This document shows, one piece after another, positions 11,595 to 22,034 of a stretch of 64,000 nucleotides of DNA; position 1 is the stretch's first letter; each line of letters starts with the position of its first letter. The position numbers were made by a program, and so were the translations under genes. This DNA comes from Dactylis glomerata (taxonomy: Eukaryota; Streptophyta; Magnoliopsida; Poales; Poaceae): positions 13,506,010 to 13,570,009 of the forward strand of contig QXEO01000546.1 of NCBI GenBank assembly GCA_007115705.1. Reading direction: 5' to 3'. The notes beneath the pieces were generated by a model. It was not told the DNA's origin. It searched no databases and was given only the letters and a program-made list of their open reading frames with translations.

Positions 11595-12737
11595 GCTCTG
11601 TCAATATTGGGCGCTATGAGAACCAAACACATGGTTGGATGGTTGGGAGGTCGGTGGTATCCAACCCATCAGGGATCAAATACTAGATTTGACGCTATAA
11701 TGTTTTATAAAGACGGAGTATCTCAACACCCGTCGGCTCAGTCTCTCGAAGGTGCTTAGTGATAGTGCCTGCATGTGAGTGAGTGTATGCATGGTTTTAA
11801 ATTCGGATTTTAGTTCCAAAAAATATGTATAAGTTGCACTTTTCTGAGGTGACTAAGACTTGAGAAAGTCTCAGTCAACTAAGGCATATACAAAATTACA
11901 AACCATGTAAAATTTTAGTTTTGGAATTATTTCAGCCTATACTGAACTGACTGAACTTCAGTGAATTTTGATGATTTCGGTTTTTGTTGGCCAAAATTTT
12001 CCCCAAGAATTCATCAAATTTTTAAAATTGATTCAGGCTGCAACGGGCACTGAAACTTGTAACGGCTGAATTTCATTGAATCTGGGACACGTACAAGCAC
12101 AAAGCACACCACGAAAGAGAGGTGCGCCCGTTGCATGTTTGGGACACCTAGGGCGCGATTGATATCCTGCAGCCTCTTTTTGGCTTCCTGCACACGCAGG
12201 CGCTGGCGAGTGGGCCAAAAACAAGCTTTGGCATTTTGTTTGGTGCCCGGATCGCATTCAGAGAGCCAAAAGGCTCAGGTTAATTGGTTTATGTGCAGGC
12301 TCCTGTGTACTCTCACCTCTTATTCATAAGGTGGGCTTACAACATAGCAGACAACACTACTGTTTCTCCACTAGTCGCTGCGGGGAAGAGGCCGAAGTGA
12401 CGTCGCCGCGTCGCCGGTAGCCGCCGAAGTCGGCGAGTTCGTCATGTCGCGATGGCGCTCACCGCCGGTAGGCGCCGAAGCCGGCAAGTCCGAGAACGGT
12501 AAGCATGAACACCTGACGCACAATGTAACAAGAACAATGTATGGGCACTATGAAGAGGCTGGGCCGACGCCACCGCGACACCGAAGCCGGCAAGTTCATT
12601 CCGCCGCGTCGGTGCTCGCTGCCGGTAGCCACGAAAACCGACGAGTCTGTCATGCCATGCTCTGACGATCTATGCTAAAACGATGAGTATGAACACCTTC
12701 ACTCCAGAAAGATGAACACCTTCAATCTAGAAAAGAT
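11595..12737. other. Unassigned, non-coding
   Basis: I see no supported gene. At 12380-12660 there are degenerate repeats of a 'GCCGGTAG..GCCGAAG.CGGCAAGT' motif in a GC-rich stretch. At 12145-12260 a segment starting CTAGGGCGCGATTG resembles the edge of a hAT-type repeat, but no partner terminus is found. Confidence 0.3.
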
Positions 12738-13330
12738 GAACACATGTACACCATTGCAGTATACAAGAGATGCCGACCAAATTTTCTATGATCACCGAAA
12801 CAAAAAACTTAGAACGCAAAAGTTGTGTGAAACAGTATGGTGAAGCTACTCGCCAAAGAAAATTTTAAACGACAGACCATATGTGACGAATTTGACAAAA
12901 TTCGGTCAAATTGTTTTGAAACGAAATTGAAGGTTACACCAAACGAAACTTGAAAAGGATAGTCGGAATGGATTCACCTCATCAAGAAACATCTTTTTCA
13001 TGTCGAACACATGATTAAACTAACCCACCACATCACATGAACATATGTATACCATAGCAGTATACAAGAGAGATGAAGACCATGTTTTCTATGATCACCG
13101 AAACAATAAACTTAGAATGCGAAAGTTGTGTGGAACAGTGTGGTGAAGCTACTCGCCAAAGGAAATTTTAAACGGCGGACCATGTGAGACGAATTTGACA
13201 AAATTCGGTCAAATCGTTTTCAAAAAAAATTGAAGGTTACCAAACGAAACTCGAAACAGATAATCAGAATGGATTCACCTCGTCGAGATGCATCATTTTT
13301 ATATAGAACACATGTTTAAATGAACCACGG
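12738..13330. repeat. Tandem duplication, two units of about 301 bp
   Basis: Unit 1 starts at 12738 (GAACACATGTACACC) and unit 2 at 13039 (GAACATATGTATACC). They match along their full length, including TTTTCTATGATCACCGAAAC, GAAGCTACTCGCCAAAG and GACGAATTTGACAAAATTCGGTCAAAT, at roughly 85% identity. No coding potential or element termini are visible. Confidence 0.85.
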
Positions 13331-14093
13331 TTGTGTTAATATGAGAGAGATTAGGATGGAGTATTATTAGGAGGGTGAGCACAAGCAAAGCATATGTATC
13401 CCCACGTGCAAGATTCTCTTACTTTGCGCTCCCCAGCACCTGGCCCCGGTGAAATGACCGATTTGAGCGCATCCCCAGGACCTGTGTAGAGGATACTTTT
13501 GAGTGCTTTAAAGGACGTGCGGTACGAGATATAAAGGGACTCATGGCATCCAATCAACCCAGTTTCTATTTCTCAGAACCTGTTTTACCTTCGTACAAGA
13601 TACCAATCGCGGCCTAGTGTCTGCAGCAAGCTACTACTCGATAGATTCCTCCGCTGCTGCCTGTCCACCTTTAAGGTGAGCGTCAGGGCAAAAATTGTAG
13701 GCAGACACGCCATCAACTTCCTTCTTTTGCACACCGTGCCCATACTACAGCGACGTTGATCAGAAGAGATACAGTCCTCGAGCTTCACGAGTTTGGAAAA
13801 AAATTATTGCGAGCACGCAGCACCCTTATTTTGTGCAAGAACTCACCTTGACTAGTCCTCGGGCTCCTGACCTTGGCGAATTTTTTTTATATTGCGGATT
13901 TTTCTAACATTTTCAGAAATAATACTATATTTTACGAATTTTGAAATCTAGAGCACGGTCATATACAGCGCACACGATAAGCAGTAAACGCATGTGCCAG
14001 ATGCGAGAAGAGGGCGTCGGCTGAGACCCTGCATGCCGACATAGGTTGTCGCATGCGCTGGATGCGAGCGGCTGAGCGTCGCCCACGTAGGAC
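13331..14093. other. Unassigned, non-coding
   Basis: No domain, repeat boundary or gene structure is recognised. A possible TATA-like sequence (GATATAAAGGG, about 13528) has no convincing downstream frame. Confidence 0.3.
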
Positions 14094-14210
14094 ATGATAA
14101 GTTGAAGGGTTTCTCAAGGATCTCGTTGTAATTTTTGTGTTACTTGGGATGTTTTGTATTGTTCATTGTTTCTTTTAATGCCAGTGTCCTATTTGCAAAA
14201 GAAAAAGTTG
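14094..14210 (+). repeat. Second copy of the retroposon 3' end seen at 11484-11594
   Basis: 'GTTGAAGGGTTTCTCAAGGATCTCGTTGTAATTTTTGTG..TTTTAATGCCAGTG' followed by an A-rich stretch parallels the end of the repeat at 10985-11594. Only about 115 bp are present, as expected for a severely 5'-truncated retroposon. Confidence 0.5.
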
Positions 14211-14929
14211 TCGTCGCATCGGCCAGATGCAATTAGTGTGCTATCGCGGGGCCCGGGCGCGACAGGACGCCAGAGCGGGCACAGAACTTGGTCGACGCAC
14301 CAGGTCGCAGCAGTCGCACCACACTCCTCCACAGCTTGCTTCTTCTCTGTTCTTCCTCTTCTCAGCTGAACTCTCTTCCTCTTAATCCGTTTTTCTTCGA
14401 TTCTGAGAGCATTTCTTGACAAAATTATTGTGAGATTTGTTGCAAGAAGTAGAAGAGAGTCTGATCTACGGATGGGTTAGCTTGTGGAGAAATTTCGTTG
14501 GTCCGTTTAGTCGCATTTTGGTGTAGTTGGTGCTAAATTTCATGTAGATGTTCTTGTGTTCTTGATGGTGTTCTTGTGTTCTACAGGTTGATTCCGGTGC
14601 ATCAGGACTGGTGTGACGTGATGCATTTGCAATTTGGTGTTTTGCATGCATGAAGGGTAAAAAAATCTTGTAGGTGTTCATGTGTTTGTAAGGCTGTTCT
14701 TATGTTCTTGAGGCTATTCTTATGGTGTTCTACAGGTTGATTCCGATGCGGCTGAAGTGGTTTGACGTGAGGAAGTTTTGAGGTGGTGGTTTGCATGCTT
14801 CAAGGGTAAAATCCTAATCTGAAATGGTGGTAGTGTAATTTTGTGTAGATATATTTTAGTGGTGTAGTTGACGGAACTAGAATTTTTATATAGCAGGAGT
14901 CATATCTGGACTAGTTACGTTTGTTATTC
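14211..14929. repeat. Region with a tandem duplication of about 149 bp upstream of the MULE
   Basis: 'CTACAGGTTGATTCCG.TGC' occurs at 14581 and again at 14730. Each is followed by a GTGACGTGA..TTTGCATGC.TGAAGGGTAAAA block, so 14550-14690 and 14700-14815 are diverged tandem copies. They probably form the leader of the MULE that follows. No terminal inverted repeat could be identified. Confidence 0.5.
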
Positions 14930-17560
14930 ATTACGGTTATGGCGCGGTCCATACAACTGATGCTGGAGCTGATCTTAGTGAGTTTGAGTATCAGGAGTTG
15001 GAATTGGCTGATCCTCAGAGTATCCGTATTGGGCATTTCAAAAACATGTTAGTGATCTTTTTAGGGTGAATCCTGAGTTGTACACTGTCAGCTTGCAAGT
15101 TTTGTGGAGCAACTCCACTACCAATATATTTTGTGAGTTGAAAGAGATATAGCGTACCTCTCAGTGGTTCGGCTGGTTGAAGGGGTGTGAGCGACAGGGA
15201 ACTTCTCTAATCGTCCTAGTGGTTGTGAAGCCGAATCCAGTCGGGGGGAGACCGAGTCAAGCCAGAGCAGCTAGGCAATTGGTTTTGGTTCTTGGCAGAG
15301 CATCCAGGTAGCTGATCAGCCTGCTATGTCCATGTCATATGCCGAAGACAGTGGGTATTAAAAATGGCAGAGCAGTCATGCATCAGGTGCAGCCGCAGAT
15401 GATACAGGTAGCGAGATATTTTCAGACAATGAAGATGAGATTTTGCAGCAGCAAATGGAAGCGAAAGATGTTGATGGAGATGCTGATGATATTAATTCAT
15501 CTGACTCTGATGAAGAAGATCAAGAAGATGATCCGGAGGAGGCCCCGATTCCCAATTCATGGAATCATGACATTTCAAATATAATGAGAGTGAACGAGGG
15601 ACATGATTCCGCATGAGAGTATCACCCAAACAGTATCTCAGTCGGTTCATTATATTCCGACAAGCAACGTCTATAGGATGCAATAACTAGCTGGGCAATG
15701 TCCACGCAGAGGGTTTTTAAAACAGTTGTGTCAAGCAAGAAATATTTGACAGTGGAATGTAGCAAGGAGAGATGTCCCGCTAGGTTGCATGGCTACCTCC
15801 GCAAGAATGACACCTTCTGGGTGGTGAGCGACCACGTGCAACACACATGTATTCTTAGGAACCAGTTGGTGGATCATAAAAACCTTAGTTCCACTCTCGT
15901 AGCTCGACTATTTCATACCCAGATAGTCGAGGGCAAAGCGATGGAGGTAAAGGCTATCCAGAAGACAATGAAGCAGAGATACAAGTACAAAATATCTTAC
16001 GGTAAGGCCTGGAGGGCTAAGCAGAAGGCGTTGGAGACACGATTTGGGTCATTCTTTGACACGTATGACTCGGTTGTCCGTTTGTTGCACACATTGCAGG
16101 AAAGAAATCCGGGCACCTATGTTGACATCCAAGACTCATGGTTTGCAGAGGACTCCACTGTGAAGGTTTTGGAATGAGTGTTTTTCTCATTCAACATATG
16201 CATCAAAGCATTTAGATACTGTCGACCGGTGTTATGTGTGGATGGAACATTTTTTATAGACAAGTACAAGGGTCAGATATTGACAGCCGTTGGACAGGAT
16301 GGAAACAACCAAATTGTCCCACTGGCATTTGCTTTTGTGGAGAGCGAGAACATCGAGAGCTGGTTGTGGTTCTTCAGACAGATAAAGATAGCAATTGTGA
16401 AGGAGATGCCGAATGTTTGCATAATTCACGATAGGCATGTTGGTATACTGAAGGCTGTGAAGACGCTGAAAGAGGCCGGTCCCGATGAAGAAACGCCATG
16501 GCTTGACTTGCAGAGCCGGTGGTGCATGAGACATCTAGGTGCCAATTTTCTCTCACAATTCAGGAGTAAGAATCTTATGTACATGTTCAAAAAGCTTTGC
16601 AAGCAAAACCAGCAATGGAAGTATGCATTTCTCCGATAAAAGCTGCATGAACTAACTGGAGAACATGTTAAACAGAGAAAAGCAGTCCGCGCAGCCGCAG
16701 TAGCAGCTCATGCAGCTCTTGTAGCAACTCAACAAGGAACAACATTACCCTCGAGGAAGAATCAGTTGGACTTTGCGATCTGCCGGGATTTGATCCCCCC
16801 TCTCTTAGGAGGCGGCCTGGGCCTCGCATAAAGAACTTTGCACAGTGGATAGAGCATGAGCTTGTGGAGAGGTGGTCTTTGCTTCACGATGATCATGGAG
16901 CTAGGTTCGGCTGTATGACCACAAACCTAGCTGAGTCATACAAATTTGTGCTTAGAGGAAATAGGGCACTGCCACTAATAGCAATTGTGGAGGGAATTTC
17001 CTATTGCACTCTGAAATATTTCAAAGAGAGACGCGAGGAGGCCCAGATGCATAATATGACAAACCCGCACACACCATACTGTGAGAAGATAGCAAATTAC
17101 ATGGAGAAGAAGATAGAAAAGTGTAGAGGACACACCGTTGTTGCCACTGGGCAAGTTTGGCAGTGGCAACATCATGAGGACGCACGAAGTAAAAATTGGA
17201 ACATCCAACAAACCAAAGTTGCTTCACTTACATTGCTCACATGTTTTGGCTGCATGCGGGATGCTTCAAATGGATCCAATGTCCTTCGTGTCCCCCTACT
17301 ACGGGAGCATGGCTGTGGTTTACACTTGGACTGGCGAGATGCATGGATCCCGCGGAAAGGAAGTACATCCCGGATCCTAGTCTAAAGCGCACAAACAGAG
17401 GTAGAAGACAATGTAGGCGCATCCGCAATGACATGGGTTAATCTGAAGCCGATGGCCCAACTAGACAATGCTTCCTATGCAATGCATGGGGACATAAGGA
17501 TGATAAATGTCCCACTTTCTACCCTAACCGAGCTCTTCGAGGACGCATAAACTGAGGAAG
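14930..17560 (+). pseudogene. MuDR-like (MULE) transposase pseudogene
   Basis: This encoded a Mutator-class transposase, now broken. In order I see an acidic N-terminal stretch (about 15430-15560) and a MuDR DNA-binding-like region with ECSKERCPARLHGYL (about 15755). The DDE core starts LCVDGTFFIDKYKGQILTA (about 16228). A SWIM zinc finger follows with CSHVLAACGM (about 17235), then a CCHC knuckle CFLCNAWGHKDDKC (about 17472). A TGA at 16175-16177 interrupts the frame just before the core, a stop follows near 16637, and several frameshifts lie in 16640-17470. No terminal inverted repeats were found. It lies between the two peroxidase copies. Confidence 0.85.
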
Positions 17561-17629
17561 AAGAGGTCACGGAAGAGGAAGAACGTAGACAATTTGTGTG
17601 TAACTCTATTTGAAATACGTGTTGTGTTG

Positions 17630-17845
17630 AATCTCTGTTTTCATTTGTAATATGTGAGGAACTCCGTTTCCAAATGTAATATGTGAGGAACTCGTTCTAA
17701 TTTGTAATATGTGTGGAACTCTGTTTTCATTTGTAAGATGTGAGAAACTCTGTTTTAATTTGTAATATGTGTGGAACTCTGTTTTCATTTGTAATATGTT
17801 TGAATCTTTGTTTTCATTTGTAATATGTTTGCAACTCTGTTTATG
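17630..17845. repeat. Minisatellite, about seven units of 29 bp
   Basis: Units follow the pattern CTCTGTTTTCATTTGTAATATGTGTGGAA with a few substitutions, with starts near 17634, 17663, 17692, 17720, 17749, 17778 and 17807. It lies directly after the MULE relic and directly before the peroxidase relic. Confidence 0.85.
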
Positions 17846-17856
17846 TTGTACTAATA

Positions 17857-18320
17857 TTTTTTATAAATAATATAAGTACACCGATAAATTTCAGTAAACA
17901 TATAAACATGAAGATCTTATAAATAATATAAGTACACAACCAATAATATAAGTAGGGATACCCGTAGCTCGCTTGGCATGTGTGGGCGACACAACCAAAA
18001 AATGCTAGCAGCAGAGCCAAGGAGACAAGCTTGCTAGCCATGGTAATTATAGCTCGCTAGACAGCGGAGGAGGGATTCAGATGAAGTTGGGTGAAAGAAA
18101 CTTGGAGTGTTGCAGGTCTACTTATAGGTCCAGCGGGACCTTCAGAACAAGCATGCACGACCTGTTAATGCAATATTTTGTATCTTGGTAGTAGGTGAAA
18201 TGTTGTGTGTTTAAAAGTCAAGCTGGAACATAATGTTAAAATAAAAATTAAAAGAGAATTCAGTCTGGAACATGGAGAGCATAATCTCACACACGGCTCA
18301 AATGGTTGGCGTTGGCTTTG
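17857..18320 (-). pseudogene. Relic peroxidase copy: promoter and signal peptide only
   Basis: On the minus strand an ATG at 18041 opens MASKLVSLALLLAFFGCVAH..QASYGYPY. This is nearly identical to the first 29 codons of the intact peroxidase. The upstream about 280 bp, including the TATA box at 18120-18127, also match 8001-8280. After 17953 the sequence jumps directly to DNA homologous to the 3' flank of the intact gene (6593-6640). About 1.2-1.3 kb (the rest of exon 1, the intron and exon 2) has therefore been deleted. ATAATATAAGTA repeats at the junction suggest a microhomology-mediated loss. The LINE at 18321 then separated it from its DUF26 neighbour. Confidence 0.85.
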
Positions 18321-18442
18321 TTTTTTTTTGAGGAAACGCGCAGGAGATCTGCGGTCATTATATTAAGGGAACGGGAGAATTTACACCACCGATTACAAGG
18401 CAAAGAACCAAGAACCTAGCTCCACCCCGCGCACGCAGGCGC

Positions 18443-21400
18443 TCAACGTAAGCGTATACCTCGGAAAGATCTACCCCTACACTTAATCCAACTAAGCCAC
18501 TCGTCCTTGATGCAAACAACAAGGCTAGGGATAGGGCTAGTCTTGGCATCGAAGATCCGAGCGTTACGCTCAAGCCACAAAGCACGCATGGTTAGGAGAC
18601 ACAATGAGTTAAACCCGCGCTGCGACTTAGACACCACGAGTGACGCCGAAGCCGGCCACCAATCAGCAAGCGTGTCCGTCGCCCCGGGCGTAAGCCGATG
18701 CAGGTCAAGAGGCCTAAGCACCCTAAACCACACGCTGCGCGCGTAAAGGCACTGAAGCAGCAGGTGGTTGATGTCTTCAGCATGGCGCTCACAAAGAGGG
18801 CAAACGCCATTGTTTGGCAGCCCTCTTCGTGCAAGCCTGACCGAGGTCCAACATCGATCCTGAATGGCGAGCCAACCGAAGAACTTGTGCTTCATCGGCG
18901 CAAAGGAAAGCCAGACCTGCTTAGCGGCTGGCAGAGCAGTGCGGCCTTCGAAGCAGGCCAAGTAGGTGTCCCGCGTGGAGTACTCGCCAGACGCCGAAAA
19001 CTTCCAACGGAAGCTGTCCGGCGTGTCAGCACTGGTCGAGGTATCCTGAATACGAGGCCAGAGATGCAAGAACTGCACGACCGCATCAACTGTGAGAGTG
19101 CCTGCAATGTCAAGAACCCAAGCGTTGTTCTCCCTCCCTTGCATCACCGTGCGTGATCGGACCACACCAGGACGCACAAGCTTCAACAGCGCCGGGGCGA
19201 GCGCGGCAACGCAGTGCCCTTGAATCCAGGGGTCCATCCAGAAAAGGACACTGGCTCCAAAGCCCACCTCAATCTTGGTCGCGGCTCGGTACAGAGCGAG
19301 CGCATCCGATGACACGGCGACGTCAAGCCCGCGCCAAGGCTTACAGTCACTCGTTCGTTGGAACCAAATCCATCGGGCGCGCAGAGCCGCGCTAAGCCAG
19401 CGCAGATTATGCAGCCCAAGGCCACCAAGGGATTTAGGTTGGCACACCCTATCCCAGGCAACCAGACAACTTCCACCTCTAGCGTCCTTACGCCCAGCCC
19501 AAATGAAGCCACGGCGGATGCGGTCGATCATCTGCAGCACCCAGGGGTCGAGGTCGAGGGCGAGCAGGTGATAAACCGCGGACGCAGAGAGCACCACCTG
19601 GACATATGAGATCCTCCCCTCACGAGTGAGAAGGCGCGCTTTCCAGAACGGTAACTTGCGTGCGAGCTTGTCAATCAGCGGCTGCACATCGGCTCTCGTC
19701 GGCTTGGAGAGCGACAACGGAAGCCCAAGGTACCGGCACGGGAACTGGCCAATCGGACAAGGCAACGCAGGGGTGACCGTGTCGATGGTTTCCTGCGAGC
19801 AGCGAATCGGGATGGCGACGCTCTTAGAGTAGTTAACCACCAGGCCCGACGCCATGCCAAACCAGCGAAGGATGGCCAAGACAGCCTCGAGCTCACGCTG
19901 GCATGGCTTGGCGAAAACAACCACATCGTCGGCATACAAAGAGACACGGTGCCGGATGCCGTACTGCTTGAGGTCGCCAAGAACACCGTGTTCCTCGGCA
20001 CATCTGAACAAGGCCGACACCACATTCATGACCATGACGAAGAGAAGTGGCGAGATAGGATCGCCTTGCCGCAGGCCGCGTCCATGGGCAAAAGGTGTCC
20101 CTGGGCATCCATTGATTGCCACCCGCGTGGACGCCGAACTGAGGAGCAACATGATCCAGGAAATCCACCTGGGACCAAAACCCCGCTGCCGAAGGACACT
20201 GACCAGGAATGCCCATGAAACGCTATCAAAGGCACGTGCAATGTCAAGCTTCATCAACATGGCGGGGGCGCGAGATTTGAACAGCGACCTAGCAGACTGC
20301 TGCACAAGGACGAAATTGTCGTGAATGCAGCGACCGCGCACGAAGGCGCTCTGGTTGGCGTCGACGAGGTCGGGCATCTTGGGTGCCAACCGAAGGGCAA
20401 GAATCTTCGCCAGCAGCTTGGCAAAGCTATGCACCAGACTGATGGGGCGAAAATCAGAAACTTCGACCGCTCCATCCTTCTTAGGGAGTAACGTGATGAG
20501 AGCACCATTCACCTCCCCAAAGTGCTGTCCACGTCCCACGAAAACAGCTTGCAAGGCTGCGAACACATCATACTTGATGATGGACCAGCACGATTGATAG
20601 AAATCCCACGAGAAACCGTCTGGGCCGGGGGCACGATTCGCCGGCATGTCCTTGATGGCAGCCCAAGCTTCATCAATGGTAAACGCCGTCTCAAGATCAG
20701 AGAGATCGAGGACGGGCAACCCAGCTGCCGTCAGCGAGATGTCGTGCTCCCGAACCGTGGCGCGGCCCAGAAGATTCGAGTAGAACGAGGTGGCAAGCTC
20801 GACCATATCTTCCTGAGAGGAAGCAACCGTGTCTCCTAGCCTCAGGCAGGAGATGTGATTCCGGCGACGCCGAGCCGAGGCAAGGATACGGTAGAATTGG
20901 GCATTGGCGTCCCCTTCCTTGATGCCAGCGACTCGAGCCCGCTGCCTAGCGATAGTGCGGTCGAGGGAGGCTAGCCCCAAAAGCCGGCCTTTAACCGCAC
21001 GCCGCAGCCATGCCTCATCCGGAGAGAGAGCACGATCATCTTGGGCTTTGTCAAGCAGAAAAACGATCTCGTTGGCAGCACACAGCTGGTCCCTGATGGA
21101 ACCGACCTTCCTCTGACTCCAGCTTTGGAGCCCTCTGGCAAGCCAACGCAGCTTACAGTTAAGGCGTTGCAGCGCATCACCCTGAGCAGGGGCGGATTCC
21201 CACAGGCCGCGGACCTCGTCGATAAATCCCTCCATCCGCAGCCAAACCCTCTCGAAACGGAAGCGGCGCTTCGAGAAGAATTGCACGCTCGTGGACATGA
21301 GGATCGGGCAGTGGTCAGACAAGGAAGATGAGCGGGCGGCTAGCGAGGCATCGGGATGCAGGTCGTCCCACTCGACGGAGCCAAACCAGCAGTCCAGCTT

Positions 21401-21997
21401 AACCAGCGTCGGGGTCTCTCTCTCGTTGCTCCAAGTGAAACGCCGTCCGGTCAACGCGGACTCCTTAAGCTCGAGGTCGTTGACGCAACGCCAGAAACGG
21501 GCCATGGAGCGGCGATTCAGGCGCGAGTTACTCTTGTCGCAAGCGTCAAGAATTAGGTTGAAGTCGCCCGTCATAGCCCAGGGCCCGGCAATAGCGGCAC
21601 GCAACATGCGGAGCTCGTCCAGGAACGTGGGCTTTAGGGCGTCCAGCGTTGGACCGTACACCGCCGTGAGCCACCACGAGGAACCGTCACGAATCGATAG
21701 GTGAATCGAAACGGAGAAGCGATCGACGCGCGTCCCCAACACCTGCACGTCCGGGGACTGCCAGGTCACGATGATCCCACCAGCGGTACCAACAGCCGGC
21801 AAGTACACGTACCCGTCGAAGCGGGCACCGAAGCATTCATTGATCACAAACTGGTTTACAACATCTAATTTAGACTCCATGACGCACACAACAGCAGCCA
21901 TGGCGTCTTCCACAGCACGCTTGACAACGGAGCGGCGTGAAGGATGATTTAACCCTCTAGGGTTCCACGAGAGAATGTTGGTATTGGTGCACTCCAT
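18443..21997 (-). CDS. LINE ORF2: endonuclease, reverse transcriptase, zf-RVT
   Basis: An uninterrupted 1184-codon frame starts with a true ATG at 21997. It performs target-primed reverse transcription: an AP-type endonuclease nicks DNA and the RT copies the RNA. The endonuclease domain (about 1-235) shows SWNPRG with Asn12, MESK with Glu41, GDFN and SDHCPIL. The RT (about 490-760) shows FRPISL, LKLDIARAFDSVSW, GLRQGDPISP and the catalytic YADD at residues 688-691. The C-terminal zf-RVT/RNase-H-like region has FRWKFSASGEYS and CPLCERHAEDINHLLLQC. Full length for a plant L1-type ORF2, with no stop or frameshift. It lies 37 bp downstream of ORF1. Whether the protein is active cannot be judged from sequence alone. 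Confidence 0.95.
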   Translation of the reverse strand: MECTNTNILSWNPRGLNHPSRRSVVKRAVEDAMAAVVCVMESKLDVVNQFVINECFGARFDGYVYLPAVGTAGGIIVTWQSPDVQVLGTRVDRFSVSIHLSIRDGSSWWLTAVYGPTLDALKPTFLDELRMLRAAIAGPWAMTGDFNLILDACDKSNSRLNRRSMARFWRCVNDLELKESALTGRRFTWSNERETPTLVKLDCWFGSVEWDDLHPDASLAARSSSLSDHCPILMSTSVQFFSKRRFRFERVWLRMEGFIDEVRGLWESAPAQGDALQRLNCKLRWLARGLQSWSQRKVGSIRDQLCAANEIVFLLDKAQDDRALSPDEAWLRRAVKGRLLGLASLDRTIARQRARVAGIKEGDANAQFYRILASARRRRNHISCLRLGDTVASSQEDMVELATSFYSNLLGRATVREHDISLTAAGLPVLDLSDLETAFTIDEAWAAIKDMPANRAPGPDGFSWDFYQSCWSIIKYDVFAALQAVFVGRGQHFGEVNGALITLLPKKDGAVEVSDFRPISLVHSFAKLLAKILALRLAPKMPDLVDANQSAFVRGRCIHDNFVLVQQSARSLFKSRAPAMLMKLDIARAFDSVSWAFLVSVLRQRGFGPRWISWIMLLLSSASTRVAINGCPGTPFAHGRGLRQGDPISPLLFVMVMNVVSALFRCAEEHGVLGDLKQYGIRHRVSLYADDVVVFAKPCQRELEAVLAILRWFGMASGLVVNYSKSVAIPIRCSQETIDTVTPALPCPIGQFPCRYLGLPLSLSKPTRADVQPLIDKLARKLPFWKARLLTREGRISYVQVVLSASAVYHLLALDLDPWVLQMIDRIRRGFIWAGRKDARGGSCLVAWDRVCQPKSLGGLGLHNLRWLSAALRARWIWFQRTSDCKPWRGLDVAVSSDALALYRAATKIEVGFGASVLFWMDPWIQGHCVAALAPALLKLVRPGVVRSRTVMQGRENNAWVLDIAGTLTVDAVVQFLHLWPRIQDTSTSADTPDSFRWKFSASGEYSTRDTYLACFEGRTALPAAKQVWLSFAPMKHKFFGWLAIQDRCWTSVRLARRGLPNNGVCPLCERHAEDINHLLLQCLYARSVWFRVLRPLDLHRLTPGATDTLADWWPASASLVVSKSQRGFNSLCLLTMRALWLERNARIFDAKTSPIPSLVVCIKDEWLSWIKCRGRSFRGIRLR

Positions 21998-22034
21998 TGG
22001 AAAGACCCGCAGCGGAGAACCACCAACGTGTTGA

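Noticed and set aside
17630..17845. Regular repeats considered as a CRISPR array
   Set aside because: The 29-bp units are contiguous, without unique spacers, in a plant genome; it is a minisatellite.
18507..21704. Plus-strand frames opposite the LINE ORF2
   Set aside because: They are antisense shadows of a strongly coding minus-strand gene and have no domains.
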